Positions 17,935 to 26,972 are shown, counted from the first letter of the stretch. The stretch is 64,000 bases of DNA from Microthrixaceae bacterium (GCA_016702505.1 JADJDU010000003.1:372001-436000), one strand, 5' to 3'. Numbers and translations are program-made. The notes: generated by a model not told the origin, from the letters alone.

Positions 17935-19146
17935 CTACCCCTCGTGCTGGTCACGCATCGAACGAGGCCAAATGCCGTCCAACTCGGCCAGCACCGACGC
18001 GGTGTCGGCGCCGAGCGGGCGACCGGCCCAGCGCAGGCGACCCGGCGTCTCCGACAACCGCGCCACCAAACCCTGCATGGGAGCACCGTCCAGATCTACG
18101 ACCGTTCCCCGGGCCTGAACATGGGGATCTTTGGCCAGCTCGCTCATGTCGTAGACGGGGGCGGCGGCGGCGTGGGCCGCTTCGAAGATGGCCAGGACCT
18201 CGTGGCGTGGTCGATCCGCACACCAATCGGCCACTCGGGCTTCCACCTCGTCACGGTGGGCGATCCGCCCGGCGAAGCCCTCCATCCTCGGATCGCCACC
18301 CAACCCGACGATCTCCATCACCCGCTGGGCTACAGACTCGGCGCTGGTGGAAATCGCCACCCACAGCCCGTCGGCACAGAGATAGGTACCCCTTGGCACC
18401 GAATAGGGGATCCCCGAGCCCAACCGTGGTTGGAGGCCACCGTTCAGCTTCCAGTGGCTCATCAGTGGGCCCATCATCTGGAACAACGACTCGAGCAGGT
18501 TGACGTCGACGACCTGGCCCACGCCGGAGTGAAGGGCGACCATGGTGGCGAAGGCCGCGACCAGGCCGGTGACCTCGTCGGTCAGGGCGATGGGTGGGAG
18601 CAGTGGGGCGCCGTCTGGTTCACCGTTGATGGCGGCGAAGCCCGACATGGCTTCGGCCAGGGTGGCAAACCCGGGGCGCTGGGCATAGGGGCCGTCCTGA
18701 CCGAACCCACTTACACGGGTCACCACCAACTTGGGGTTAGCGGCGATGAGCTCCACCGGATCCAGACCCAGCCGCTCGAGGGTGCCAGGCCGGAAGTTCT
18801 CGATCAAGACATCAGCGGTGGCCGCCAAGCGCACCATGGCGTCCAGGTCGGTCGGATCCTTGAGGTCGAGCACCACCGTTCGCTTGTTTCGGCCGATGAG
18901 CTTCCACCACAGCGTGACGTCGTCTCGAGGGTCGGTCCAACCCATGGCTCGGGTGGTGTCACCCGAGCCAGGTCTTTCCACCTTGATCACGTCGGCCCCG
19001 AAATCGGCCAGATAGCGGCCGCAACCGGGGCCGGCCACCACGGTGGCCATGTCGATGACCCGGAGGTCGTGCAACGGCCCGTCACCGGGTCCGGGGGGTG
19101 CGGGGGGTTGCGGCCGCGCCTCGTGGTCGCCGTCGTGGCCTATCAC
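17935..19146 (-). CDS. CaiB/BaiF family CoA transferase
   Basis: 403 residues, a family III CoA transferase (formyl-CoA transferase, carnitine CoA transferase, alpha-methylacyl-CoA racemase group). Typical blocks are LRVIDMATVVAGPGCGRYLADFGADVIKVE, RNKRTVVLDLKDP, ADVLIENFRPGTLERLGL and SGFGQDGPYA. It moves CoA between carboxylic acids or racemises acyl-CoAs; the substrate cannot be told. The GTG start (19146-19144) overlaps the TGA of the upstream gene in GTGA, so translation is probably coupled. Longer frames upstream are antisense-like sequence and were rejected. Confidence 0.9.
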   Translation of the reverse strand: MIGHDGDHEARPQPPAPPGPGDGPLHDLRVIDMATVVAGPGCGRYLADFGADVIKVERPGSGDTTRAMGWTDPRDDVTLWWKLIGRNKRTVVLDLKDPTDLDAMVRLAATADVLIENFRPGTLERLGLDPVELIAANPKLVVTRVSGFGQDGPYAQRPGFATLAEAMSGFAAINGEPDGAPLLPPIALTDEVTGLVAAFATMVALHSGVGQVVDVNLLESLFQMMGPLMSHWKLNGGLQPRLGSGIPYSVPRGTYLCADGLWVAISTSAESVAQRVMEIVGLGGDPRMEGFAGRIAHRDEVEARVADWCADRPRHEVLAIFEAAHAAAAPVYDMSELAKDPHVQARGTVVDLDGAPMQGLVARLSETPGRLRWAGRPLGADTASVLAELDGIWPRSMRDQHEG

Positions 19147-19769
19147 TGGAGGACGTGACAGCCACGACCCGGGCGTCGCCCGGTCAAGGCCCGGATGGAG
19201 GCGGTGGCCGCGCTGTCTCCAGCCAGATCCGACAGCACCCGGACGGTGACGTCGGCCGATGCCGGGGGCGGGTTCACGTCCAGGCCGATGGCATCGGCCA
19301 GATCGAGCCCGTGGACCACCAACTCGACGACCCTGGTGGCCAGGTACTGATCCAGCGCCATCTCGCCCACCATCAGGTGGCAGGTGGCGTCGGCGGGGGT
19401 GTCGGCGATGAGCTTCTCGCAGTGGAGCGCCAACTCGTCGGTGGCGGTCACCCAATCGTCTCGCTCGGCCGCCTCGCGTTTGGCTCGGGCCGCTATGTGA
19501 ACGTGTGGGGTCTGCTCAGCCAGAACGATCCGGAAGTACTCAGCGGCGGTAGCGATCGGGGTGGGGTCGACCGTCTCTCCGGTCAGGTAGTCGATCACGG
19601 TCCGATAGGCCCGGTCGGTGTGGGCCACCAGCTCACGGACCGACCACTCCCCCAGCGCGGGCTGGTTCCAGTAGTCGCTGTCCACCGCTCCGACCATGGA
19701 ACGCCACCAATGGCTGGCGAACCGGAACGCATCCGAGGTCTCCTCGATCCGAAACACGGTGTCGGGCAC
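19143..19769 (-). CDS. mycothiol-dependent maleylpyruvate isomerase-like (MDMPI/DinB fold) protein
   Basis: 208 residues from GTG 19769. The N-terminal four-helix DinB-like domain is seen in WSVRELVAHTDRAYRTVIDYL, where the histidine is the metal ligand position of the MDMPI family, and in HGLDLADAIG near the C-terminal end of that domain. Family members use mycothiol or other cofactors, and most are uncharacterised. It is coupled by GTGA overlap to the CoA transferase. A second, divergent copy lies at 22764-23570 in the same strand run. Confidence 0.82.
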   Translation of the reverse strand: MPDTVFRIEETSDAFRFASHWWRSMVGAVDSDYWNQPALGEWSVRELVAHTDRAYRTVIDYLTGETVDPTPIATAAEYFRIVLAEQTPHVHIAARAKREAAERDDWVTATDELALHCEKLIADTPADATCHLMVGEMALDQYLATRVVELVVHGLDLADAIGLDVNPPPASADVTVRVLSDLAGDSAATASIRALTGRRPGRGCHVLQ

Positions 19770-19815
19770 TGGTAGCTCCTGGTCTGTCGGTAGCGGACAC
19801 GGACGAACGAGGACC

Positions 19816-20889
19816 TCAGCCCAGACCGATCCCGAAGCAGCGGTCGGCCAGGCTCCCGAAGGCGTAGTCCTCGTACAGCCCTTCATACATGTGACGGGTT
19901 CGGTCGCTCCACCTGAGGGCAGCAGGATCGGAGATCCGGTGCACGATCTGGAGGATCCCACCTTCGTGAACCCGGTATTCGGCCCACACCCCGGGAAAGT
20001 CCTTGACCGAGGCCACCTCCACCCAGGGCACGTCTCCGGTGGCCTCGAACCTACGGACCCGGTTGCGGTGGGTGTGACCGGCGAAGTAGCCCCGGATCGC
20101 CGGGCGGCGGGCTACCAAGTCGACCAGGGCATCTGACGCGTCCACATCTATGCCGAAGGTGTGGTCGGCCTTCTCGGCCGACCGTCGGTCACCGACGTGG
20201 TGATGGCCGAAGAGGAGCACCGGGCCGTCGGCCACCGCGGCCAACGAGTCGACCTCGTCGAGTTGATCGGCCGAGAGAGTCCCCGCCGCCGAACCGTCCA
20301 CCGACGTGTCGACCATCACCAGGGTGACTCCGGGGAGATCGATGCGCTGCACCGGGTCGGCCGCGAACCGGGCGTGGTGGTAGGACTCGTGATTGCCCCG
20401 CACCACGTGGAGCCGATCGCCGAAGGCGGGCTCGTACACAGAGCGGAAGGCGTCGTACTCGGCGACGGTCCCGTTGGAGGTGAGGTCTCCCTTGACCAGC
20501 ACCGCGGCGGCACCCGCGGCGGCGATCTCGGCCACCGCGGCCCGGTTCATCATCTCGGGATAGGGCGGGTCGCCGGGCTCAGCGCGAAAGGTCGGGCCGA
20601 TGTCCACACCGTGGACCTCACCGCACACCTCTTCACCGAAGTGGACATCGTTGACGGATACGAAGGTGGCCAACAGCTCACCGGGTTCGGGCAGGGTCTC
20701 GAACGCGAAGCCGTCCAGCTCGTAGACGGTGGACGGCTCCAACCCCTGATATCGCCGTATGAGGCTGCCCTCGTGGACCACCGCGGACCGGGACCCAACG
20801 GTGGTGAGCTCGGGCGGGGGGGACGCGTGGCTGACCGCGTCCCACCAGTCGACGACAGGATCAGAGCCGTCGGGGGGTACGGCGTCCAT
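19816..20889 (-). CDS. calcineurin-like metallophosphoesterase
   Basis: 357 residues. All five metal motifs of the calcineurin-like superfamily are present: VNDVHFG, KGDLTSNG, RGNHES, FGHHH and AGHTHRNR. The order and the GNHE block resemble CpdA-type 3',5'-cyclic nucleotide phosphodiesterases. An extra N-terminal region of about 80 residues precedes the catalytic core. No signal peptide is visible. The gene sits 57 bases after the carboxylase epsilon gene and 46 bases before the MDMPI-like gene, so it is probably cotranscribed with acyl-CoA genes. Substrate unknown. Confidence 0.88.
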   Translation of the reverse strand: MDAVPPDGSDPVVDWWDAVSHASPPPELTTVGSRSAVVHEGSLIRRYQGLEPSTVYELDGFAFETLPEPGELLATFVSVNDVHFGEEVCGEVHGVDIGPTFRAEPGDPPYPEMMNRAAVAEIAAAGAAAVLVKGDLTSNGTVAEYDAFRSVYEPAFGDRLHVVRGNHESYHHARFAADPVQRIDLPGVTLVMVDTSVDGSAAGTLSADQLDEVDSLAAVADGPVLLFGHHHVGDRRSAEKADHTFGIDVDASDALVDLVARRPAIRGYFAGHTHRNRVRRFEATGDVPWVEVASVKDFPGVWAEYRVHEGGILQIVHRISDPAALRWSDRTRHMYEGLYEDYAFGSLADRCFGIGLG

Positions 20890-20945
20890 CGCCTGTGACC
20901 CTACCGCCGTCCTGGGCCGAGGTGGTCGTCCTCAGCGACCGACGG

Positions 20946-21127
20946 TCACCAGGGTCGGATGCGACGCGACGGGATCGGCTTGGACCACCACCGGCCCGAC
21001 CACTTCCAGCGCGGCGACTCGACGGCAGCCGGGCTCCCCGACGCGGGGGTGGCGGTCTGCAACGCAGCCAATATCGCCACCACCTCCTCTTCGGTGGGGT
21101 CGGGGTGATGGTGGTGGGATCGATCAC
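20946..21127 (-). pseudogene. acyl-CoA carboxylase epsilon-like subunit, frameshifted
   Basis: A short gene hidden by a one-base frameshift. From GTG 21127, which has a GAGG element seven bases before it, the frame reads VIDPTTITPTP. If one base is missing in the C-rich tract around 21093-21105 it continues as TEEEVVAILAALQTATPAS and ends SPRWKWSGRWWSKPI...RPW before a TGA at 20946. Helix DPTxEEVxAxLAAL plus a tryptophan-rich end is the pattern of AccE/PccE subunits, which stabilise actinobacterial acyl-CoA carboxylases. The position directly after the beta subunit supports this. Without the correction the frame has no sensible product. Confidence 0.6.
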
Positions 21128-21161
21128 GACGAGGCCTCGGTGTGGGGAGAAGGGCCGGGCT

Positions 21162-22712
21162 TCACAGTGGCATGTTGCCGTGCTTGCGGGGCGGCAGCTC
21201 TTCCTTCTTGGAATCCAACATCTGGAAGCCGTCGATCAGCATCCGACGGGTGTCGGCCGGGTCGATCACGTCGTCTACATAGCCACGCTCGGCGGCCACG
21301 TACGGGTTGAGCCACTTCTCGGAGTAGGCATCGACCAGTTCGGCCTTCTTGGCGTCCTTGTCGTCGGCCGCGGCGATCTCGGTGCGGTTGAGGATCTCGA
21401 CCGCACCCTGGGCCCCCATGACGGCCAGTTCGGCCGACGGCCAGGCGTAGGCCAGGTCGGCCCCGATGGACTTGGAGTCCATGACCACGTAGGCACCGCC
21501 GTAGGCCTTGCGGGTGATGACCTGGATGCGGGGCACGGTGGCCTCGCAGTAGGCGTAAAGGAGCTTGGCCCCATGGCGGATGATGCCGTTGTACTCCTGG
21601 TCGACACCGGGCAGGAACCCGGGCACGTCGACGAAGGTGAGCAACGGGATGTTGAAGGCATCACAGGTCCGCACGAAGCGGGCCGCCTTCTCGGAGGCTT
21701 CGATGTCGAGCACGCCGGCATAGGCCGCAGGCTGATTGCCCACGACACCGACCGACTGGCCACCGAGACGGATGTAGCCGCAGATGATGTTGGTGGCCCA
21801 GCGGGGGAAGTACTCGAAGAACTCGTTGTCGTCGGCCACCGCCTCCACGACCTTGCGCATGTCATAGGGGACGTTGGCGCTGTCGGGGATGAGGTCGAGC
21901 AGCTCGGGCGTGGCCCGGTCGTGGGGGTCACCCGAGTCCAGGATCGGAGGGGTCTCGAGGTTGTTGGACGGCAGGAACGACAGCAAGAAGCGCACGTCGT
22001 CGAGCACGGCCTTGTCGTCGGGGGCGGTGAAGGCGGCAATGCCCGACTTCGAGGAGTGGGTGTGGGCGCCGCCGAGTTCCTGCTGGGTGACGTCCTCGCC
22101 GGTCACGGTCTTCACCACGTCAGGGCCGGTGATGAACATGTAGGAGGTGTCGTCCACCATGAAGATGAAGTCGGTGAGGGCCGGGCTGTAGACGGCGCCG
22201 CCCGCGCACGGGCCCATGATCACGCTGATCTGGGGGGTGACCCCCGAAGCCAGCACGTTGCGGTGGAAGATGCCACCGTAGGAGGCCAAGCTCACCGGGC
22301 CTTCCTGGATGCGGGCACCGGCGCCGTCGTTGATGCCGACCACCGGCGCACCGACCTTGAGGGCCATGTCCATGACCTTGTGGATCTTCTCGGCGAACAC
22401 CTCGCCCAGCGCCCCGCCGAACAGGGTGAAGTCCTGGGAGAACACGAACACCTTGCGGCCGTCCACGGTGCCCCAGCCGGTGATCACACCGTCGGTGTAG
22501 GGCCGGTCCTCCACGTCGGGGCTGCGGTGCCGCGCCAGCATGTCGAGCTCGTGGAACGAACCCGGATCGAGCAGGTAGTCGATCCGCTCACGGGCCAACA
22601 TCTTCCCGCGGTCGTGCTGACGCTGGATGGACCGCTCGGATCCAGGGCTGAGGGCCTGCTCCTTGCGGGCCAGCAGGTCGTCCAGGCGCTCGCGGATGGT
22701 GTGCTCGGGCAT
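21162..22712 (-). CDS. pccB: acyl-CoA (propionyl-CoA) carboxylase beta subunit
   Basis: 516 residues, full length carboxyltransferase subunit. It moves CO2 from biotin to propionyl- or acetyl-CoA. Conserved blocks are ARERIDYLLDPGSFHELD, GGALGEVFAEKIHKVMDMA, the oxyanion-hole regions GIND-GAGARIQEG and GPCAGGAVYSP, and DVPGFLPG followed by GIIRHGAKLLYAY. The C-terminus KEELPPRKHGNMPL is typical of PccB/AccD5. The biotin-carrying alpha subunit is not in the window. The likely product methylmalonyl-CoA links it to the propionate and ethylmalonyl-CoA routes. Confidence 0.95.
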   Translation of the reverse strand: MPEHTIRERLDDLLARKEQALSPGSERSIQRQHDRGKMLARERIDYLLDPGSFHELDMLARHRSPDVEDRPYTDGVITGWGTVDGRKVFVFSQDFTLFGGALGEVFAEKIHKVMDMALKVGAPVVGINDGAGARIQEGPVSLASYGGIFHRNVLASGVTPQISVIMGPCAGGAVYSPALTDFIFMVDDTSYMFITGPDVVKTVTGEDVTQQELGGAHTHSSKSGIAAFTAPDDKAVLDDVRFLLSFLPSNNLETPPILDSGDPHDRATPELLDLIPDSANVPYDMRKVVEAVADDNEFFEYFPRWATNIICGYIRLGGQSVGVVGNQPAAYAGVLDIEASEKAARFVRTCDAFNIPLLTFVDVPGFLPGVDQEYNGIIRHGAKLLYAYCEATVPRIQVITRKAYGGAYVVMDSKSIGADLAYAWPSAELAVMGAQGAVEILNRTEIAAADDKDAKKAELVDAYSEKWLNPYVAAERGYVDDVIDPADTRRMLIDGFQMLDSKKEELPPRKHGNMPL

Positions 22713-22763
22713 CCCGCAAAGCTAGAGGTTCTTTCGAACCGGTCGGAAAAGACCGCGGTCGGG

Positions 22764-23570
22764 TCAGATCCGGATCAGATCGACCAGGCGATCGAACACC
22801 GCGGTGTCACCGACGAGGTCGACGGCGGTCAGCGGTCGGCGGCGCCACAGGACCAACAACAGATCCGGGGCCGAGCCTCGTACCGCCACGTCGCCTTTGG
22901 CGTGGCCCTTCGAAACCACGGCGGCGCCGTCGGACACCGAGATCAGCCATTCTGCCGCCAGGTCCGAGCCATCGGGGCCGGGGGTCGACGGGTCGGTTCC
23001 ATGGAGGTGGATCGACCGTTCGTCCAGGTCCTCCGGCAGTCGACCGGCCCGGCGCTGCCACAACGGGAGGAACACATCGAGCCACTCTTCGACCCCGTCT
23101 ACGGCCACGTCCTTTTCAAACGAAGCCGAGTCCCCGCCGTGGGACTCGCGCAAGGCATCGTCCACGTCGACGAGGTGGACGGCTAGCTCGTGGGCTTGGC
23201 GGCGAGCCCAGAAGCCGCCAGGCTGAGGGCCGGTGAAGGTGGCGACCGGGGCATCCAGGTCGAGGGCGGCGAGGCGGCGCCCGAGTGCAGCGTGGGCGTC
23301 GCGGTACTCGGGCAGGCACGCCGGTCCCGGCGACAGGTCGGCCACGCTACGAGCCACCTCCCCTGGATCGGCATCGATCGGCGCAGTCAGGTATGCCAAC
23401 ACCCGTCGATGGACCTTGCCGGTGTGACGGATCACGTCCTCCACCGTCCAACCGGCAACGGTCGGAACCGGCAGGGCCAGGGCTTCCGGCGAGACCGAAG
23501 CCATCTGTGCTCCCTTGGCCTCGTACACCTCGAGCAGGCGTTCACGCGGGAGCAGGCCGAGCGCAGACAT
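22764..23570 (-). CDS. maleylpyruvate isomerase family protein with N- and C-terminal MDMPI domains
   Basis: 268 residues. The N-terminal DinB-like helical domain shows WTVEDVIRHTGKVHRRVLAYL with the family histidine, and HELAVHLVDVDDAL further on. The C-terminal part (about 170-268, EWLISVSDGAAVVSKGHAKGDVAVRGSAPDLLLVLWRR) is the SCP2-like MDMPI C-terminal domain. Family members are thought to depend on mycothiol; the reaction here is unknown. It is the first gene of the minus-strand acyl-CoA run and is divergent from the secreted hydrolase gene across a 208-base gap. Confidence 0.82.
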   Translation of the reverse strand: MSALGLLPRERLLEVYEAKGAQMASVSPEALALPVPTVAGWTVEDVIRHTGKVHRRVLAYLTAPIDADPGEVARSVADLSPGPACLPEYRDAHAALGRRLAALDLDAPVATFTGPQPGGFWARRQAHELAVHLVDVDDALRESHGGDSASFEKDVAVDGVEEWLDVFLPLWQRRAGRLPEDLDERSIHLHGTDPSTPGPDGSDLAAEWLISVSDGAAVVSKGHAKGDVAVRGSAPDLLLVLWRRRPLTAVDLVGDTAVFDRLVDLIRI

Positions 23571-23778
23571 GGTCCGATTCTGGCACCAGTCGATCCCTCC
23601 GGTCTGCCGGCCTCAGAAGTTTCGGAGCGCTCCACCACCGTCAGGCACTCGCCTCCAACGCGGCTGGCGACCCCCCGGTTCACCCTCCCGGAGACCGTTG
23701 CGACCCGCCACGGTTGGTCCTAACGTGCCGACCCGGCCCGGCGACCGGTCGGTGCCTCGTTCGAACGGGGATCATCTG

Positions 23779-25473
23779 ATGGTTGCTGACCGGGGCCGCA
23801 AGGCCGTCCGACTCACCGCGGCAGTGCTGGTGGCGACATCGCTCGCCCTGACCGGATGTTCCTCTGACGACGACGGGAGCAGCAAGGCCGCGGGCGCCGA
23901 TTCGTCGTCCAGCACCACCGCCGCCGTGTCGACCGATCCGGGCTACTCCCCACCGGAATGCGATCAGGGGGCCACGACCGACGACGTGAAGACCACGCCG
24001 GTGGATGGCACCCCTTCGGATCTGACCCTCACCTCCCACGACGGCACCGAGATCCGCATGCACTGGTTCCCGGCCGACGATGTGACCGACGAGGAGCCCG
24101 CTCCCACCGTTCTCATGGGGCCGGGTTGGTCGCTGGCCGGCAGCGTCGAAGACACCGAGACCGTCATGTTCGGCGCTCTCGACATCTCCTCGATGAACGA
24201 GCGGGGATACAACGTGCTCACCTGGGACCCCAGAGGATTCGGTGAGTCCGGTGGCACCGCCTCGGTCAACGACCCTGAACTAGAAGGTCGGGACGCCCAG
24301 ATCCTTCTCGACTGGGTGGCCGAACAGCCCGAGGCCCTCACCGACGACGAAGGCGACCCCCGGGTGGGGATGGTCGGGTTCTCCTACGGGGGCGGAATCC
24401 AGCTCACGTTGTCGGGCCTGGACTGTCGGGTGGATGCAATCGTCCCGGGCATCGCTTGGAACTCCCTGGAAACGGCGCTGTTCCGCAACGAGACGGTCAA
24501 GACCGGCTGGGCCGGCATCCTGGTGCAGGCGGCATCTGCCGGAACCGTCGACCCCCACATCCCCAGCTCGTACGAATCTGGGACCACCACCGGCACCCTG
24601 AGCGACGAGGACCGGGAGTGGTTCCTCGGCCGGGGGCCGGGCGAGCTGGTCGACAAGATCCGGGTACCCACCCTTCTGGTCCAGGGCACCGTGGACACGC
24701 TCTTCACCCCCGACGAAGCCATCACCAACTTCGGTGTGCTGGCCGGCAACGACGTGCCCGTCAAGATGCTGTGGTTCTGCGGTGGCCACGGGGTATGCCT
24801 CACCGACGAGGGAGATGCCGATCGGGTGAGCGAAGCATCCTTCGCCTGGCTCGACCGGTGGGTGAAGCGAGACACCAAGGTCGACACCGGCCCGGTCCTC
24901 GATCTGATCGACCAGCGTGGCGTGGCCTGGACCGGTGAGACCTGGCCGCCCAAGGCGGGCAGCGCGCTGGAAGCGGCCGGGTCGGGCACCCTCTCCCTCA
25001 CCGCCGAAGGCGGATCCACCGGACTCGAACTGTCCGATGGGGATGGCGGCATCCTCGGGGGCCTGGTGGCCTCCAGCACCCCGGTGCGGGCTTCCAACGC
25101 GCTGAACGTCGCGGCATCGGTCGAAGACGACGTCTTGATCGTCGGCGCGGCCGAGCTGACCATCACCTACAAGGGCACCGTTGAGGCCGGAGACCGGCCG
25201 ATGCGGGTGTTCGCCCAGCTGGTGGATGACCAGAACGACGTCGTCATCGGCAACCAGATCACCCCGGTTCCCGTCGAGCTCGACGGGGTCGAGCACACCG
25301 TGACGGTACCGCTGGAGTCGGTTATCCAGTACCTGAAGGCCGGCGAGACGATCACGCTTCAGATCGTGGCCACCACCGGTGCCTACGCCCAGCCCCGGCT
25401 GGGGGGTGAGATCGAGTTCTCGTCGGTGTCGCTCTCTCTGCCCACCACCAAGGCCCTGACCGAGACCCCCTGA
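23779..25473 (+). CDS. secreted S15/CocE-type alpha/beta hydrolase, lipoprotein
   Basis: 564 residues. The signal sequence ends in a lipobox LALTGC with lipid attachment at about Cys25, followed by a serine-rich linker. The alpha/beta hydrolase core has the nucleophile in GFSYGGG (Ser202), an acid candidate in GTVDTLFTPDEA and the histidine in CGGHGVCL. The last 150 residues form the beta-sandwich typical of X-Pro dipeptidyl peptidase and cocaine esterase relatives. It probably cleaves an ester or peptide outside the cell. ATG 23779 is preferred because it places the signal peptide at the N-terminus. Confidence 0.88.
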   Translation: MVADRGRKAVRLTAAVLVATSLALTGCSSDDDGSSKAAGADSSSSTTAAVSTDPGYSPPECDQGATTDDVKTTPVDGTPSDLTLTSHDGTEIRMHWFPADDVTDEEPAPTVLMGPGWSLAGSVEDTETVMFGALDISSMNERGYNVLTWDPRGFGESGGTASVNDPELEGRDAQILLDWVAEQPEALTDDEGDPRVGMVGFSYGGGIQLTLSGLDCRVDAIVPGIAWNSLETALFRNETVKTGWAGILVQAASAGTVDPHIPSSYESGTTTGTLSDEDREWFLGRGPGELVDKIRVPTLLVQGTVDTLFTPDEAITNFGVLAGNDVPVKMLWFCGGHGVCLTDEGDADRVSEASFAWLDRWVKRDTKVDTGPVLDLIDQRGVAWTGETWPPKAGSALEAAGSGTLSLTAEGGSTGLELSDGDGGILGGLVASSTPVRASNALNVAASVEDDVLIVGAAELTITYKGTVEAGDRPMRVFAQLVDDQNDVVIGNQITPVPVELDGVEHTVTVPLESVIQYLKAGETITLQIVATTGAYAQPRLGGEIEFSSVSLSLPTTKALTETP

Positions 25474-25579
25474 GGGCTCCCTCCAGTCATCGCCTCGCCA
25501 CCTGACCGACTAGGACGCTGACGGGTGCCGACGCGCCCTACCAGCGACGATCGACGAGAAGGCCCGTACGCTGCCGGAC

Positions 25580-26665
25580 ATGGATCTGCCGGTAATGCCC
25601 CCGCTGTCGCCGATGCTGGCCAAAGCGGCCACCGCTCTACCCGAGGCCGAGGCCGGGACGTGGTGGTTCGAACCCAAGTGGGACGGTTTCCGATGCATCG
25701 TCTTCCGCGACGGCGACGAGGTGGAGCTCGGCTCCCGCAACGACCGACCGCTGACCCGCTACTTCCCCGAGTTGATCGGACCCTTGCAGGCTTCGCTGCC
25801 CGAACGCTGTGTGCTCGACGGCGAGGTCGTGGTGGCCGGGCCCGACGGACTGGCTTTCGATGCCCTTCAACAGCGCATTCACCCGGCGGAGTCCCGCATA
25901 ACCAGGTTGGCGGCCGAGACCCCCGCCGCCTTCGTGGGCTTCGACCTGCTGGCCTTGGGCGACCATTCGCTGATGGATGTGGCCCAATCCGAGCGCCGAC
26001 GCTTCCTGGAGGAGATCCTGGTTCCCTCGTCGTCGGTTCACCTGACGCCGGGCACCTTCGATCGAGACCTGGCCGCCGACTGGTTCTCCCGCTTCGAGGG
26101 GGCGGGCCTCGAAGGGGTCATGGCCAAAGCTGCCGCCGACCCCTACCAGCCGGGCAAGCGGTCCCAACTCAAGATCAAGCACCTGAGGACGGCCGACTGT
26201 GTGGTGGCCGGGTTCCGGGAACACAAGAACGGTGACGGACCGGGGTCGCTGATGCTGGGCCTCTACGACGACGACGGCAACCTCCACCACCTCGGAGTGG
26301 CATCGTCGTTCTCGGTGGCCCGTCGGGCCGAGCTGCGAGATGAGCTGGCCCCCTACGTGACCGAGAGCTGGTCGGACCACCCGTGGGGGCGTTGGGCCGA
26401 GGCTGCCGCCCACGAGTCGTCCGGCGGCCGCCTTCCCGGCGGCCAGTCCCGCTGGAACGCCAACAAGGACCTGTCATTCACCCCACTTCGCCCCGAACTG
26501 GTGGCGGAGGTGGCCTACGAGCGAGTCGACAACGGTCGGTTCCGCCACAGCGCACGGTTCCAGCGCTGGCGCCCAGATCGAGACCCGGGGTCTTGCACCT
26601 TCGGTCAGCTAGAGGTGGTTGCGCCGTTCGAGCTGACCGAGGTCCTCGGGTCGACCAACCGCTGA
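25580..26665 (+). CDS. ligC: ATP-dependent DNA ligase, LigC type
   Basis: 361 residues, the length of mycobacterial LigC. Adenylation motif EPKWDGFR gives the nucleophile Lys33. Other motifs are LDGEVVV, EGVMAKAA and QLKIKH. The OB-fold domain follows from about residue 215. This group consists of a bare ligase without the nuclease and polymerase domains of LigD; no Ku or LigD gene is nearby. In other actinobacteria LigC acts in DNA repair. The ATG lies 14 bases after a GC-rich stretch without a clear ribosome binding site. Confidence 0.93.
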   Translation: MDLPVMPPLSPMLAKAATALPEAEAGTWWFEPKWDGFRCIVFRDGDEVELGSRNDRPLTRYFPELIGPLQASLPERCVLDGEVVVAGPDGLAFDALQQRIHPAESRITRLAAETPAAFVGFDLLALGDHSLMDVAQSERRRFLEEILVPSSSVHLTPGTFDRDLAADWFSRFEGAGLEGVMAKAAADPYQPGKRSQLKIKHLRTADCVVAGFREHKNGDGPGSLMLGLYDDDGNLHHLGVASSFSVARRAELRDELAPYVTESWSDHPWGRWAEAAAHESSGGRLPGGQSRWNANKDLSFTPLRPELVAEVAYERVDNGRFRHSARFQRWRPDRDPGSCTFGQLEVVAPFELTEVLGSTNR

Positions 26666-26687
26666 CGACCCGATCCTCGGATGCGGT

Positions 26688-26717
26688 TTGCGGGGGCGCG
26701 GGTGCGGCCGGTAGGTT
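26688..26717 (+). promoter_or_regulatory. possible promoter of tRNA-Asp/tRNA-Phe
   Basis: TTGCGG (26688-26693), 18 bases, TAGGTT (26712-26717), then GCGCC, the GC-rich discriminator common at stable RNA promoters. The transcript would start about 50 bases before tRNA-Asp. Confidence 0.4.
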
Positions 26718-26775
26718 GCGCCTTCGCCTCGGCAACGGGGTGAGGCGTCAGAACCCTCGGGTTCAGGCACCAGAA

Positions 26776-26850
26776 GGTCCCGTGGTGCAGTTTGGAGTGC
26801 ACGCCGGCCTGTCAAGCCGGAGGTCGCGGGTTCAAATCCCGTCGGGACCG
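26776..26850 (+). tRNA. tRNA-Asp (anticodon GTC)
   Basis: Acceptor GGTCCCG/CGGGACC pairs completely. The D stem is GTGC/GCAC. The anticodon stem CCGGC/GCCGG has loop CTGTCAA and anticodon GTC at 26811-26813. The T stem GCGGG/CCCGT has loop TTCAAAT. CCA is not encoded. tRNA-Phe follows 41 bases later, so both are probably processed from one transcript. Confidence 0.97.
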
Positions 26851-26891
26851 CTCTGGTGGCATCGACTCCGGTCGATCCACCGGAAACATGG

Positions 26892-26967
26892 GGTCGGGTA
26901 GCTCAGTTGGCAGAGCGTCCGCCTGAAAAGCGGAAGGTCACCGGATCGACGCCGGTTCCGACCACCA
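26892..26967 (+). tRNA. tRNA-Phe (anticodon GAA)
   Basis: Acceptor GGTCGGG pairs with TCCGACC (one G-T pair). The D stem is GCTC/GAGC. The anticodon stem TCCGC/GCGGA has loop CTGAAAA and anticodon GAA at 26925-26927. The T stem ACCGG/CCGGT has loop ATCGACG. CCA is encoded at 26965-26967. Position 54 of the T loop is A instead of the usual T. Confidence 0.97.
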
Positions 26968-26972
26968 GGAGT

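Noticed and set aside
17935..19455. N-terminal extension of the CoA transferase to 19455
   Set aside because: The extra residues are Arg/His/Gly-rich antisense of the MDMPI-like gene; the GTG at 19146 in a GTGA overlap is the better start.
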